This document shows, piece by piece, positions 47,217-59,959 of a DNA stretch of 64,000 nt (positions are counted from its first letter, which is position 1; each line of letters opens with the position of its first letter). The DNA is from Misgurnus anguillicaudatus (lineage: Eukaryota > Chordata > Actinopteri > Cypriniformes > Cobitidae), in NCBI RefSeq assembly GCF_027580225.2, contig NC_073359.2, positions 17,554,001 through 17,618,000 on the forward strand. Reading direction: 5' to 3'. The position numbers and the translations under genes were made by a program. The notes beneath the pieces are model-generated. The model did no database searches. It saw only the letters and a program-made list of their open reading frames with translations, and was not told the origin of the DNA.

Positions 47217-47750
47217 GGGGCTGTTTACACTTGGTATTAAGATGTGTTTTCATCGATTGGATCACAAGTGGACGAGACAGACACATTATGTTTACACCTG
47301 GTATTTAAATCCGTCTCTTTTGTCCACTTTCGACTGCTTCTGTCCTGAATACTGTGAGGGGGTGGTCTGTCAAGACGGTGGGCGAGTCTCTTTGCTGTCA
47401 TTTAAGTTATGATGAGTTTATATGGACGCAAACTAATATTATGTCGGAGAGTAAACATGCTGAGAGTGTGAGAGTAAACATGCTGCTCAGTGTTTTGTAC
47501 ATGTATATGTTAGAGCTTTCTCTGATATTTCAGCGCAATTGATGAAATAAGATCGCAGAACTTTCACATGCTTGCAAAATGAAGTTGCGGAGATCAGCCG
47601 CTTTAGTTTTATCAATTAAAGGCTAAAAATAGCGCTGTTCACGTGTGTTCGCACCAGAAGTCTGAAAAGACGTAAAACATTGTGTTCAGTACCTCAGATT
47701 AAATAAATAGGCGGAGAGAAGGCGGTCGCGTGTGGCTGTTCGAACACATT
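47217..47750. mobile_element. 'ggctgtttacacttgg' element, truncated copy
   Basis: It reads as the reverse complement of 49954-50685 (ctgtttacacttggtattaa, then ggatcacaagtggacgag, and so on) but stops near gttcgaacacatttaac. The remaining part and the other terminus are absent. Confidence 0.6.
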
Positions 47751-48609
47751 TAACACATTTCCCAGACCTGAAAACAGCTTCCACTGACATATATCTTAAA
47801 ATACATCAGTACCCTTTGTTTTGCCTCAAAATGCACACAAGCAGTGCCGGTCCTTCCTATACGCAAATTACGCAATTTGCATAGGGCCCCGCACCACTAG
47901 GGGGCCCCCTTGATCTCAGAATTATTAAAAATTATTATACCAAATAAAAATTATTATTATGTTTAATGAAAACAAGTCGCTATAATTTAAATAATTTGCA
48001 AACTTCCCAATTTATGCGGGTTTTTAAAAAAACGTAATGATTTCTTAAATCACTGATATACTCGGACAACATGCAGGCAGTTTCTCAATCCGAAGGCTGC
48101 AGCCTTCAGAGGTCACATCTGTAGGCTGCATATGTGTCATAAAAACGTATTTCAGAATATTAACAATTATAATGTTGACTATTATTCTTAGTTAATGGTT
48201 AATGGTTATATTATGCTTATGACTTGCAAATGAAATGCTTATTTGACTTAAATAAATCAGGCTTGATGACGTATGCAGCGCGCATATGCGACATCCGGAG
48301 GTTGCAGCCTTCAAATTTAGAAACGGCCGCGTGCATGACGCAGAAGAGTGATGTGGTAACGATGTGCATATTATATGCCCACCATTGCTTTAAAACGAAG
48401 CTATCCGTCTGGGGCAGAATAAAGGGGAAAACGTGAAGCAAGGGAACAAGATAAAGGATTTGCGCGAGCAGATTACAGTCAATGCAAAGACGCATCCACA
48501 CGCGCCCTAGCATGGGGCGATGCAAATATCGTGATTTGGGCGACGCAATTGCCGCGGAAACACGCGCTTTTCCTTTGAACTTATAGAACGCGCTCTCGCG
48601 CAGGATAAT

Positions 48610-48613
<4 letters not shown>

Positions 48614-48667
<54 letters not shown>
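48614..48667. repeat. (GA)n microsatellite
   Basis: About 27 GA units. The minus-strand open frame through it starts with a Ser-Leu repeat and is not a gene. Confidence 0.95.
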
Positions 48668-48670
<3 letters not shown>

Positions 48671-49099
48671 AGAATGGTGCCCACGTCGAGAAAACTTAAT
48701 AGAAGACTTGAAATTTGTAAAGGATTAAAGTATATGTCCCTCGTTTAATTACAGTAATTACAGTACAATAATGTATTTTGATTACACAAATCAAACCTAA
48801 CTATATGATTGTTTTAGCTGCTGACCAGCATAGGGAATCTCTATGGCTAATTTCTAAGACATGTTGCTGATACAGTACTGTGTGTTGTACCTTATCTTGT
48901 TAATTGAGTCTTTTTGGGCATCTTATGCCTAGAATTATTTAAGGAGGTTGATTCTTTTAACTTCCTTTAAAGTTTGGTCAATTGTGCATAATGGCATGTG
49001 CAACAAATGGAAATAGGGTGTCAAACTCATAGATTTGCAATATTTAAAATCAGACACTCTTTTAAAAATATTTGGGGTCAACCTCTGGGACAGCTTTAA

Positions 49100-49297
49100 A
49101 GGGACACTTCACCCATTTTCTCAGTTGCCGCTGAAACAGGAGAAATACAGATTTCAGTGTTGCACTTCCTTCTTTCAATGATGTAAAAATCATAATTTTG
49201 TCTTTGTTGAGGGAGTAAGACTACAAACACCCCTTTTCTCGGTCAAATATGACACACTTTCAATAAAGATTAATGTTTCTATGGGTGAAATGCTCTT
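49100..49297. mobile_element. TTAA-flanked MITE, family G (copy 2)
   Basis: TTAA at 49096-49099 and 49298-49301. Ends AGGGACACTTCACCCATTTT and atgggtgaaatgctct. The interior (agttgccgctgaaacaggag) is the inverse of the 34088 copy. Confidence 0.7.
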
Positions 49298-49709
49298 TTA
49301 AAGCTGAAACTTATAAAATCCTATCAGAGGTCCAGAATGTCATTGAAACACACCAGTGGCTTTGCTGTCATCAGTATTAAACATGTTACCCCTCAAAGTA
49401 CCCCTCCCCACAGAGCCCTCCACCCACATAACAAATCCCAATTTAACCCCTGTGTATTAACAGTATGTATTTATATTTAATTTAATTTGATTCATTACAT
49501 TCATTTAGATCAGGTAAATTTTTTAGTGCTTCTCACAACACATTTTAAATCAAAACAACTTTACAGCAAATACATGTTTCATGTTATAATCAGCAAGTTT
49601 ATCAGTCAGGGTTTCAAAGTAATGTGCATATGGGAATAATATACAGCTATAAGATAATACACTATGTGGTTAGTTAACAACTACTAAAAGCAAGATTGAC
49701 TGGGTTTTA

Positions 49710-50722
49710 CCCAGATAGCACAGGTACGTCTGTAAGACGTCTGGTAAAGATCTGGAGATCTGGAATACATCTGGTGTGTAAAAACATCTTATAAAGGAAA
49801 AGAGCTGCTTTACATACATTCTAAATCAAAAACGTCTTGCAAACATCTTCAATATGTCTATATGACATCTTTTGGGAGACGTCTCACAGACGTATTGCAG
49901 ATGAGAAAACAATCTAAATAAGACATCTTGCAGATGTAAACGCAGACATCAAAGAGGCTGTTTACACTTGGCATTAACATGTGTTTTCGTCGATCGGATC
50001 ACAAGTGGACGACGTTAATGCCAGGTGTAAACGGTGTTCAAAGCGTTTTGAGCTCGTCCACTTTCGACCACTTTCAACCACATTCAGAGGTAGTCGAAAC
50101 CCCTTTCGATCGGATCGCTTTGGAGTTGCGGAACGCACATGTGGTTGAATGCGTTCGAACAGCCACACGCGACCGCCTTCTCTCCACCCATTTATCTAAT
50201 CTGAGGTATTAAACACAAGTTTTACGTCTTTTTTGACTTCTGGCGTGAACATTCGGTGAACAGCGCTATTTTTAGCCTTTCATTGATAAAACTAAGCGGC
50301 TGATCTCCGTAGTTTCGTTTTGAAAGCGTGTGAAAGTTGCGCGATCCTATTTCATCAATTGCGCTGAAAATTCAAAGAAAGCTCTTACATACTCATGTAC
50401 AAAACACTGTGCAGCATGTTAACTTGCTAAACAAGCAGTGCACTCCGACATTATATTAGTTTGCCTCCATATAAACTCATAATTACTCCCGCTCGGTTTG
50501 AATGACAGCAGAGAGACTCGCCCACCGTCTAACAGACCACCCCCTCATAGTATTCAGCACAGAAGCGGTCGAAAGTGGACAAAAGAGACGGATTTAAATA
50601 CCAGGTGTAAACGTAATGTGTCTCTCTCGTCCACTTGTGATCCGATCGATGAAATCACATCTTAATACGAAGTGTAAACAGCCTCAAATAGACGTCTCCG
50701 AGATGTATGTGTGCTATCAGGG
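49710..50722. mobile_element. 'CCCAGATAGCACA' element
   Basis: The left cccagatagcacaggtacgt and right gtatgtgtgctatcaggg are inverted. The interior is built from agacgtct / catct words. It is interrupted by 49954-50685. The class is unclear because no obvious target duplication remains. Confidence 0.6.
49954..50685. mobile_element. 'gaggctgtttacacttgg' element, complete
   Basis: The left gaggctgtttacacttggca and right acgaagtgtaaacagcctc are inverted, with ggatcacaagtggacgac / cgtccacttgtgatccgatc next. The host sequence gacatcaaatagacgtc reads across with a short duplication (TCAAA). A truncated relative is at 47217-47750 and a diverged piece at about 51350-51660. Confidence 0.7.
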
Positions 50723-51033
50723 ACTGAATGCACACTAACAGAGGGCCCCTCACAAAGCTTTGCTTAGGGCCCCCCAGCATCTAGGACCGGCACTGCACAC
50801 AAGTAATGTTTTTAGTAAGACATGTTTGTTACAACTGGATATATTAGGGTGACCATACGTGCCATTCTTCCTGGAAGCGTCCTGGCCAGGATTTCGGTGC
50901 CGCATTTGTTGACCGCATACGCCATTCAGCTAAAAACATAATGCATATAATCATAGTTTCATTTTTACCTTAAAGCAACACTATGTAGTTTCCATGTAAA
51001 CATGACTTACAGCTCCCACATGTGGTTGAAAAG

Positions 51034-52292
51034 TAGAGCCCGACCGATTTATCGTTTTGCCGATTTTATCGGCCGATATGAGCATGTCGCAGATATATCT
51101 GTATCGGCGTATAAGCCGCAGATATGCGCCGATATGAACGTTTGTTACAGAACACATTAAATGCATTTGAAAGATGTAAGTACTTGTTTGTCCAGCAGAG
51201 TGCGCCATACTGGTTGCTAATGGCGACCCAGATCACTCACTGTAGTGACACCAGCCAATCCCCCACCCCCTTCACTTCAGTCAGTCAGTCTCTCAGTTCA
51301 GGTGGCTGCAGTCACGCAGTGTCTTCTTCACAACATTTTTACACCTGATATTAAGACGCGCTTTGGTCGATTGGATTATAAATGGACAAGAGAGACGCAT
51401 TCCCGCTTACATTTGGTGTTTTTAATCCGTCTCTTTGTCGACTTGCGAGTTAAAACGCAAGCGGGAGAAATGACGCGAGACGGAGAAATTACACGTTTAA
51501 ACTACGCGCAGCCGTGCACTTATATAACACTATATGAGATTACTGCTGCTTGTGTTGTTAGTTAACACGCTCATTTCAGAGCAATTGATTCAATAAGCTC
51601 GCGCAACTCTACACCCTTGCTAAATAAAAGAGGCGGAGCGAAGACGCATTAGTTTTATTAAAGTCTAAAGTTTGCACGGAACCCTGGGTTTGTGTTATAA
51701 AAACGTTGTGCACAACATTAAACATAGCGTACATTAGTATGTGCTCCGTCAAGCATTGTCTTCGTAACTGTGAGTGGCTAACTAATTTGTGAAGTACACA
51801 ACTTACTGTAAAGCTAATATTAATCAATGACTTCATAAGTTTCTCTTTATAACGTTATTCTCGTCAAAACTGCAAATGATGCAAGTTTTATGTATTTTGT
51901 TCTCTTTGTGTTTTAAAGTTATTTATAATAAGTCAAGTTTACTGTTTAGTGCACTGATATCCAACTAATTTTGAATAATAAAGTTTATTGTTAACTTCTT
52001 GCCTATAGTACATATCTTTGTCACATCAATATAAGTGTTGGATCACCACATTTGTGAGTGATCACCACATTTGTGAGTGATCATTGCATTGCATTGTATT
52101 TATTCATAGTATATTATGTTAAAGTATATAGTGTATTCTATGTACAGTACTTTAGTATAATATACTGTAGTATATACTGAACTATAATGTACACATAAAG
52201 AATATCGGCCGATATATCGTTATCGGTCTTTTTTTTACTCCCTAATATCTGTATCGGCATCGGCCCGAAAAACGCATATCGGTCGGGCTCTA
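51034..52292. mobile_element. hAT-type element, perfect 8-bp TSD TTGAAAAG
   Basis: The ends TAGAGCCCGACCGATTTATC and catatcGGTCGGGCTCTA are inverted. TTGAAAAG is exact at 51026-51033 and 52293-52300. tcggccgatat words lie near both ends, as in 34738-35669. The interior carries a piece related to the 49954 element. Confidence 0.85.
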
Positions 52293-52791
52293 TTGAAAAG
52301 CACAACATTGCCTGGTATCAGACACCAGTGTTTCCCCTACCATTATATAAGGGGGGCGCTGCGCCCTCCTAACGGCTCCTCCCGCCCCCCTTGAAGGTCA
52401 AGTATATTTTATTTGATTTTCTTTATAGCGCCAGATAACAATTTGTTATTTTATTAAACAAACTAAATAGCCCTCACGTAATATTTATCTTATTTCTACG
52501 ATAGCATGTCTTTTTGTCTGTGTTTGCGCATTTAAAATTATCCAATTGAGTGCGCACATTATATTTTACTGTCTGGCTTAATTCACTGAATGCGCGCTCT
52601 GTCATGTTGCGTGCAGCGCACGCCTCATAACTGAAAAGGTTACGGTGTTTTCCCACACACACGCGCGCATTCTCTCCCTCTCTATCATGCTGTACAGTAG
52701 CTATATGCTATAACTCTGTGTAACAGTAACAGTGTATGCTGTCATATTTCTGAATTTGCATCAATTTGTCTGTGCTATTAGGCTACGCGAC

Positions 52792-53788
52792 CAGGGCTTG
52801 ACATAACACCCGCCAAATGCACGTCGATTTCGGCTGTGGCGGGTAAGACAGCCAATCCCACTAGCCACTTTGGCTGGTTGAATATTTTTTTTAATTGTAG
52901 TTTTCTTAAAAGTTATGCGAAATTATAAACAATGCGCAATGATACTGGGAAACTACAACTCCCATGAGCACTCCCTGCACCCAGCGCAACGTACTGAGAC
53001 GCACGCACGATGCAGCGGAGGCTCGCGTTGCGGACCAAGCGCCAACTTTTTACCAGAGAGAGTGCAAAAGTTGATGGATTTGCGAATGCACAGGACGCAG
53101 TCTGAGCGCATACACGCACACTTTGGGAAGGATAAAACAAACGCATGGAAGTGACTGAAGAGATTTAAAGTGCGTGCACACTCTCTGGGCAAGAGCGGAG
53201 AGAAATTCATAGCGCATATCTGAATGCACTCGTCCCAGTTTTGTCCGAAATCAAAGGAAACCCACAAGTGGAGAGGGTCGCGCATCATTTTAATGTAGGC
53301 TACTTTGTGCAAAAATAATACCCTCTCGACATTTGCCATTTAAAGTCTTAAATAACTTTTAACAGAAACCATGATCAAGCATATACATTTCACTGCTGTT
53401 GTTAATAAATATTTCAAGTGTTTGTCTAGGGTTTTTGTGTTTATCTTTTTAGTTAATCTTCTACACCGCGCTCCACTGTTAATATATTCATTTAAAGTAA
53501 ATCTATTTATGCCTTTCTAGCATGTTTTTCATGCACCTAAATATATGATATGATCTATACTGATATTAACAGCTAAATAATGTAGTCTTAACTTGGGTGG
53601 TCAGTCTGGATTTGAAAGTCAATCTGCATCTAATCTAGCATTTTAGGATGCCATAGTCAAGTTTAATCATATAAAATGTATTTTACCAGCAACAAAAGTG
53701 TGGCCGGTGAAAATGCTGAGTGTGTAGTAACTTTGGAAAACAACTAGCCACTTTGGCTGGTGAGCAAAAAAGTTATTGTCAAGCCCTG
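52792..53788. mobile_element. hAT-type MITE (CAGGGCTTGACA), 7/8 TSD
   Basis: The ends CAGGGCTTGACATAAC and gttattgtcAAGCCCTG are inverted. Flanks tacgcgac (52784-52791) and tacgcaac (53789-53796) match at 7 of 8. ccactttggctgg occurs near both ends. At 52952-52968 it carries actacaactcccatgag, close to the ZNF143/THAP11 promoter motif. The frames at 52913-53339 lie inside and are not supported as genes. Confidence 0.75.
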
Positions 53789-54135
53789 TACGCAACAATA
53801 AAACTCACATTTGAAATAAAAAAGCTCATAACACAAAAAGACATGATGAGAAAACAGCAGTAAGGCTTCAATGTAAATGTATGATTATTTTGTCAGACAA
53901 TTATAAATCGAGTTTATATATCAGGATTTCAGCAGAGTTAAAGGAACAGCTAGTTGGATTAAACTCAAGGTGTGACTGCATCGTGTTTACTCACTACTTT
54001 ATAGTCGACTCGTTGTATGTCTGACAACAGAACAGATAATTAAAAAAAACAGGATTATTCTCTCCAACAAATGCATCATTTAAAATTTGTTTATCATATA
54101 AATTTATTAACTAACACTGAAGAACAATGAATGAG

Positions 54136-54242
<107 letters not shown>

Positions 54243-54710
54243 TATACACCTACCCAACCAACCCCCCCCCCCAAAGCTGTAAACCTAGGGGAAACACTGA
54301 GACACTCTTCTGCAGGCAGGGGGAGGGGCGGGGCTGTGTGCTCTACCCTCCACCGCCACTTTCAGAGTGTGCTTGTAGCAGCTGGGAGGCTGCTCAGGTT
54401 GCAGCAACAGTACAATTTGTCCAGTTAAAAGTTGATCTATCACTGAAATAATTTTAGAGACATTATTTAAAGGTAAAAAAACTACATAGTGTTGCTTTAA
54501 AATGTAACGGTTGCTTTTCTGTAATAATAATAATAATAATACTCTATGACGTATGCGGTCAACAAATATGACTTCCGGAAGACAAACCCGAAATCCTGGC
54601 CTGGACGCGTCCGGGAAGAATGGCACATATGGTCACCCTAGTTATATTTCCTAATTAAACTAAGGCCTAGTCCTGGCTTAAGATAATTCCTGATCGGGAA
54701 ACCACCCCTT

Positions 54711-56339
54711 AGTGTAGTTAGTTACTTGTCAGAATTATCAGTACAATAATAAGATGGTGAATCAGAACCTACAGTATTGTGCAACTTACTGTACACAAAT
54801 ATCTCCTGTCATACAATTTTTATCTAGGTCGAGAGTTTGGATTAATGTAGCTTGTATCAGTTGTTTAATTTGAAATAGTATATCAGGCTTTTGAAGCAGT
54901 TTGGGGTGGGGCTACACAGCAGAGGATTGCCTGGTCTTGTGCCAGATACGAGTACGATATTTTTAATAGATTATTTATGTCCTGTTATTGACTGATCCTT
55001 GAAGACTTTCCATCACTGACATCAGACTCCCATTCTTTACTATTTGAAGTCGAACCACAATTTATGACTTGTGTCATTGATATTGGATGCATCACCTTTA
55101 AGGCTAAAATGGGTAATATTTCAGTGTTAAAAATTGGTTAAAATCTACACCTTGATGCTGATTGGTCTATAGCTGTGGTTTATTTATGATAAAGCACGGC
55201 TATGACCTTTTCACAGAACTACGGTGTTACTGTGCTATAACGGATTCTTACTTTTGTTTGATAACAATTTTCTGTTACTATTTATATTACTGTTTCTTTT
55301 AAACGAAGGACAAACTTATACTTAAAATATTTTTGTACCTTATTGCTTCACTGTCATATGTGGCCACGTCTGTTTATGAGAAGCATCAAAGTTTGATCTC
55401 AATCATTAATTTCAATCTTTGCACTTTTTTATTCAAATATGACTTTTTGGTGATTCTGTACTCCGCATCTGTTGTTTGAAACAGAGCTATGTGCTGATTG
55501 GATAGCATTTTAGTGTCACTTGATATTGGTTTAAATGAGGGGCTGGTCGTGTGTTTGGGTTACCAGAGATGATGGAGGAAGGGTTGAAAGAAAGGGTATG
55601 TAAGAAATGCCACTATTCGCTAACAACCTAGTGCTTAACTGGACGGTTGTAATAAAGGTGAGTCTGTCATTATAATGGGATGTTAAAGTTTAGCTCAAGA
55701 GAAGAAACAGAATTTAAAGGAAGAATTCAGTGATGGATGCTTCTATAGACACCATTAGCATTACATTTTCTTTATTTTGTGTAACATTTTTCTGGTTTTT
55801 GTTAGACATTTTGAAGGTATGATGGCTATGATTCAAAGCCTTGATTTAAGGAGTTTTAAAAAATTGTTTATTGATTTTTTAAAAAAAGAGATCAAATCAA
55901 AAAGCTTTAAGGAAAAACTGTTCATTTAAAATGCTGCAGCAAGAAGATACTATTGGTAACACTTTACAATAAGGTAGTAAAAATATTAGCTAACATGAAC
56001 TAAGAATGAACAATACTTCTACAGCATTTATTAATCTTAAATTATTAATCTTTCATTAATCATGTCTTGCTATACCCAAAAATCTTTCTTGGAGATGAAA
56101 TTGTTTAACGCCAAAAGTTGCTCTTTTTTTAAAATAAACTTGCGTTCAAAACTACTTAGAACACTATCTAAGTCTGCATACAAAAGTAACTTCGCATCTG
56201 CTGCCGTTTTGGATATACAAAACTGCTTTGGTGGGTCAGATAGACGTCTACATCATCAAGCTGCCTCCTCCCTGTTCTGTGATTGGTTCGCTATTTCAGG
56301 GGCAAAATTGGTCCATAGTTTCCATGCTAGATAAATATG
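54711..56339. other. Undefined DNA
   Basis: AT-rich with no clear element. agcatcaaagtttgatctca (about 55382) is a short match to the repeat at 22740 and 63560. taacactttacaataaggt (about 55957) is the start of a common fish repeat, but its extent is unclear. Confidence 0.35.
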
Positions 56340-56556
56340 CTGAATAAATTTGCGCGCAAGGCAGCATGGGGAAACCCAGGCTAGGTATATGAGGTCATTT
56401 TAGTACTTGTCTTACAAAAACAATACTGGTGTGCATCTTGTGACACAACAATGACACTGATATGTTATGTGATATGTCAGTGCAAGATATATTTATATTA
56501 AGATAGCTCAAACATGCATTTTAGTCTGGGAGTTCCCCTGTTTGGGAAACCACCCC
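56340..56556. mobile_element. Angel-like MITE fragment
   Basis: It contains gtgtgcatcttgtgacacaa, atgtcagtgcaaga, agctcaaacatgcattttag and a right end tttgggaaaccacccc, the order found in Angel-type elements. The left terminus is degraded (gcatggggaaacccaggc). Confidence 0.6.
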
Positions 56557-56623
56557 AATAACAATTGTATTGGCATTAACTAACATTAACAAAGAAAACT
56601 ATATTGTTCATTCATGTTAGCTA

Positions 56624-56674
56624 CATTTACATGCATGCATTTGCCAGATGCTTTTATCTAAAGGTACTTACGGT
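56624..56674 (-). repeat. Fish SINE/LINE tail fragment
   Basis: On the minus strand it reads aagtacctttagataaaagc, then atctggcaaatgcatg, a diverged form of the conserved tail of fish SINEs. The hAT at 56675 is inserted in it: cttacggt is part of this sequence and is duplicated. Confidence 0.55.
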
Positions 56675-56716
56675 CAGTGTTGAGTAAAGTTACTTTTAAA
56701 AGTAATGCATTACAAT

Positions 56717-58411
56717 TAGGGCCGGGACTCGATTAAAAAAATTAATCTAATTAATTAGAGGCTTTGTAATTAATTAATCTAAATTAATCGCATTGTAATC
56801 TCATATAAATATTTGACCTGAGAACATTAAGAAGTATTTTTACATGGATTTTTATGAATAATGACTGAATACATAAGCTTAACAAAATATTGTTTATTTT
56901 TGTTCAACCAAGTCGTTGTACCCGGAGTCTAATGGAGGCTAATGTCCACGCTAGTTGCTGTATGTTTTGCATTGAGATTATACTTGAGGCTCGATGTGCT
57001 GCGGTGATATGTGAATTCCTTGTTGCATATCTTACACACAACCATGCTCTTATCGACGCTTACCAGTGATGCGCGGGTCAATGTATAAACAACCCGCCCG
57101 CAACTCGGACCGCAAAGAAAAAAATATATATATTATACCCGACCCGCTTCCTGGCCCGCATTTCTTACAGTAGTTTGTTTAATATTGCAGGGTTCGGGAC
57201 TTCTCAGGTTTTGACTGTCTGTGTTCTGGTACCTATGTGCGCGGATGCCCCACCTCGCGTATAATAACAACAAAACATAATATACTATATAGCCTATATT
57301 AAAATTAAAATATATAAAAATGTGCATAATATATTTTTTAAGTTGCACATCGTTTATAGGTTTCTTAAGTGGGATTCGGATGTGAAAAGCGCTGCATAAT
57401 GTACGCGCCTTTAGTGTTACCATTGAAACTTAACTAAATTAAAAAAATAAGAGGTGATATATAGCTTTAGCCTACATAAATGCTTATTGCTTTAATGTTG
57501 CGAGTTCCTCTTCAGCTTTTCTTGCTGTTATGTTTATAATAGTTCATTGTTCAGAGTTCATATTGATGATCTTATAGTCAATTTAAAAATGTTCTTACAA
57601 ACTGACTCTATTCGTTTAACTTTTTTCCTTTACCTGCCGTCGCTGTTCTCTGTGCGTGTCCTCCGTCAAAGTAGCCTATTAAAATTAATATGAAGTTGAT
57701 TTTTAAAAGTCTTAAGCACACCGCAAATCAAACGTGCTGCTACAGTATGCTCTAAATGCGCGTGTAAATTTAACTTCTGGGCACTGCCAGGCTGATTTTT
57801 TGAAAAGTAAGTGATATAGGCTACTCACTGCATGTTTTGGCATTCGGTAGCATATGCATCAATGAGATGCACGGTGTTGCTTTTAATGTTCTTTTTAATT
57901 TATATTCACAAAACCTAACAACAAAACATTGTTTATAATTACGAGACAAATTATTTGAAACGAAATTCGTTTTAAAGTAGCAAACAAAACTTAAATTAAA
58001 CTCGTAATAAACTAATTAAATTGAAACAAAACAACATTACAACAATATTTAAACCCAACAATACTCAAACATTAACATATAACAGACATTAGGATACATG
58101 TTAAAATAATCTGTAGTTTGTTGGTAGATGTTTATTGGGCAAAACCTCCGTTGCAAACCTCCATTTACCAGAATAAATCATTTTTACTATGAAATTGATG
58201 CGTTGTCACGTTAAAATCAGCTGTTCGTTTAGGTTCCGTCTACTTTTATTTACACTGCATCACAACCCCGGAGTTCTCGAACTAAAACAGGGTCTGCAGC
58301 ATTTACGAATGACTCTATTAATAAGTGCGATTAAAATGCGTTAAAATGTTTAACGCGTTATTTTTTGTGTAATTAATTAATCTTAATTAACGCGTTAAAG
58401 TCCCGGCCCTA
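56717..58411. mobile_element. hAT-type element, perfect 8-bp TSD ATTACAAT
   Basis: The ends TAGGGCCGGGACTCGATTAA and ttaaagtcccggcccta are inverted. ATTACAAT is exact at 56709-56716 and 58412-58419. ttaattaatct words lie near both ends. Near 57064 cagtgatgcgcgggtcaatg looks like the left end of yet another hAT without a visible partner. The 1.7-kb interior shows no domain. Confidence 0.85.
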
Positions 58412-58656
58412 ATTACAATATTAGGTTACTCCTCAAAAAAGTAAAAAAAGTTGCATTACTTATTTACTTTTGATGCAAAGTATTGCTTACGTTACTTTTT
58501 AGTTACTTTTGCATTACTTTTGCTTTACTTATTCTTGGCTGAGGCTTGAAACATTCTGCATTCAGAAATTGCATATTTCAACACAAAAATTTTGAATTTT
58601 GGCCTGCCATCTCAGTTTCTGACTCAAACTGTTCCCACACAGGCGTGTACGCATAG

Positions 58657-59171
58657 TAGGGGTGTCAACAATAATCGATTCGGCAATGCATCGCAAAGCG
58701 CACATGCACAATTCAGCATCGATGCAGCAAAGTGCCATAATCGATTATGTCACTGTTTATTTTCTGGCCTCGAGTGGACAATAAAGTTGTGAAGTTACAA
58801 TTACTTCCGGGGGCATAACAACAACAATGAAGATGGCTGAGGCGGAGAGAGATGACAGTGTTAGACGGGTAAATAAAAACGAACCCTTTTCCATGGAAAG
58901 TGGACATATGGGCACATTTCGGATTCTACAAAGTTAATGCAAAACTAGACAAGACTTACGCTGTGTGTAAATTCTCATCTCAGGTATATAATTGTCATTG
59001 TCTTAAAGATGCTAAGCTTCCGTTTTTGTTGAGAATAGTTGCACTTGCCTTGTTGTGTACAGTAGAATTCTGATGCATCGCAATGCATCGTAGAATCGAA
59101 TCGAATTGAATCGTTACCTGGTGAATCGTAATTGAATCGAATTGTGAGGGCAGTGCCAATGCACACCCCTA
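58657..59171. mobile_element. hAT-type MITE, perfect 8-bp TSD ACGCATAG
   Basis: The ends TAGGGGTGTCAACAATAATC and gtgccaatgcacacccCTA are inverted. ACGCATAG is exact at 58649-58656 and 59172-59179. The interior has aatcgattcggcaatgcatc / gatgcatcgcaatgcatcg arms. Confidence 0.85.
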
Positions 59172-59390
59172 ACGCATAGAGGGCGTAATTCTACGTGACT
59201 ATGTTCAGTTTAATTCAGTACATAATTTTTAAATCAAATTAATTAAACTGAAAAGTAACTTGCATTACTTTTTTAAAAAAGTAACTCAAATATTAATGTG
59301 TACATTTAAAAAGTAATGCGTTACTTCAGAAAAGTAATATTACGTAATGCACGTTACTTGTAATGCGTTACCCCCAACACTGCTTACGGT

Positions 59391-59916
59391 TAACAATTAC
59401 AACCTTATTGATGAAAAGTGTTACCAAATTCATGTTTTAACTTGAAAATTTCAGGTCATGTGTAACATGGAAGCTGTCTCGCATGTATTTTCTCTCATAT
59501 CTGAACCACAAATATTTTTTATTCTAAATATGTGCAGAAAATTTCTAGATTTTATATACTGCAGCCTTGACACTTTAATAGCCACTTGTTTGTTTCACGT
59601 TCATGGTGTTATTTTAAGAATTTAATTTTCAATTGAGTTAAACTTCATCAAAAGTTCATCAAAATGACAGCTTCACGGTTTATCCTTTACCAATCTAACT
59701 GCAAAATTGTTTATATGTACCTGTCTGAAAATATGCACATGAAGATATTTTCATTAAATTTTTATTCGAATGCATATTTTGACCTGTTTTCCAAACACAT
59801 CATTAAAACTTTCACAGTGATGGGTTCACTTGGTTCATCTTATTTGTCTCATGGTGATATAAATGAGTGTTGCAAAGTTTTAATGAATATTTGTTTTTTT
59901 GTGTTTCTGTCTGTAG
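59391..59916 (+). other. 3' end of the intron before the lingo3 coding exon
   Basis: Non-repetitive, AT-rich. It ends with ttgtttttttgtgtttctgt and ctgtag, a good polypyrimidine tract and acceptor, with AG at 59915-59916. Confidence 0.6.
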
Positions 59917-59959
59917 GTGTGAGATGCAGTGATTCAGCCCCGTAAGGTAAGGAAGGGGC
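59917..59959 (+). promoter_or_regulatory. lingo3 5' leader with minimal upstream ORF
   Basis: 43 nt between the acceptor and the start codon. ATG CAG TGA (59924-59932) is a one-sense-codon upstream ORF placed 27 nt before the main ATG. The main start context is ggggcATGg (G at +4, G at -3 if counted ggc|ATG), acceptable for a vertebrate start. Confidence 0.55.

Larger units (their letters stand above)
47842..50795. mobile_element. Large hAT-type composite, perfect 8-bp TSD CACACAAG
   Basis: The ends CAGTGCCGGTCCTTCC and ctagGACCGGCACTG are inverted. CACACAAG is exact at 47834-47841 and 50796-50803. Near each end is agggccccgcac / agggcccccc. No transposase is seen in 2954 bp. It contains a (GA)n tract, a TTAA MITE (49100-49297) and a nested pair (49710-50722 holding 49954-50685). 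Confidence 0.8.
56675..59382. mobile_element. hAT-type 'CAGTGTTGGGG' family, copy 3, perfect TSD CTTACGGT
   Basis: The ends CAGTGTTGAGTAAAGTTACT and gcgttacCCCCAACACTG are inverted. CTTACGGT is exact at 56667-56674 and 59383-59390. It holds two further hAT insertions, 56717-58411 and 58657-59171, and its own part is the usual gttactttt-rich sequence. No transposase. Confidence 0.85.

Noticed and set aside
48217..48684. 155-codon minus ORF starting with a Ser-Leu repeat
   Set aside because: The N-terminus is translation of the (GA)n microsatellite and the rest is hAT interior.
52913..53339. Overlapping ORFs of 77-128 codons
   Set aside because: All lie within the hAT MITE 52792-53788, in conflicting frames on both strands, without domains.
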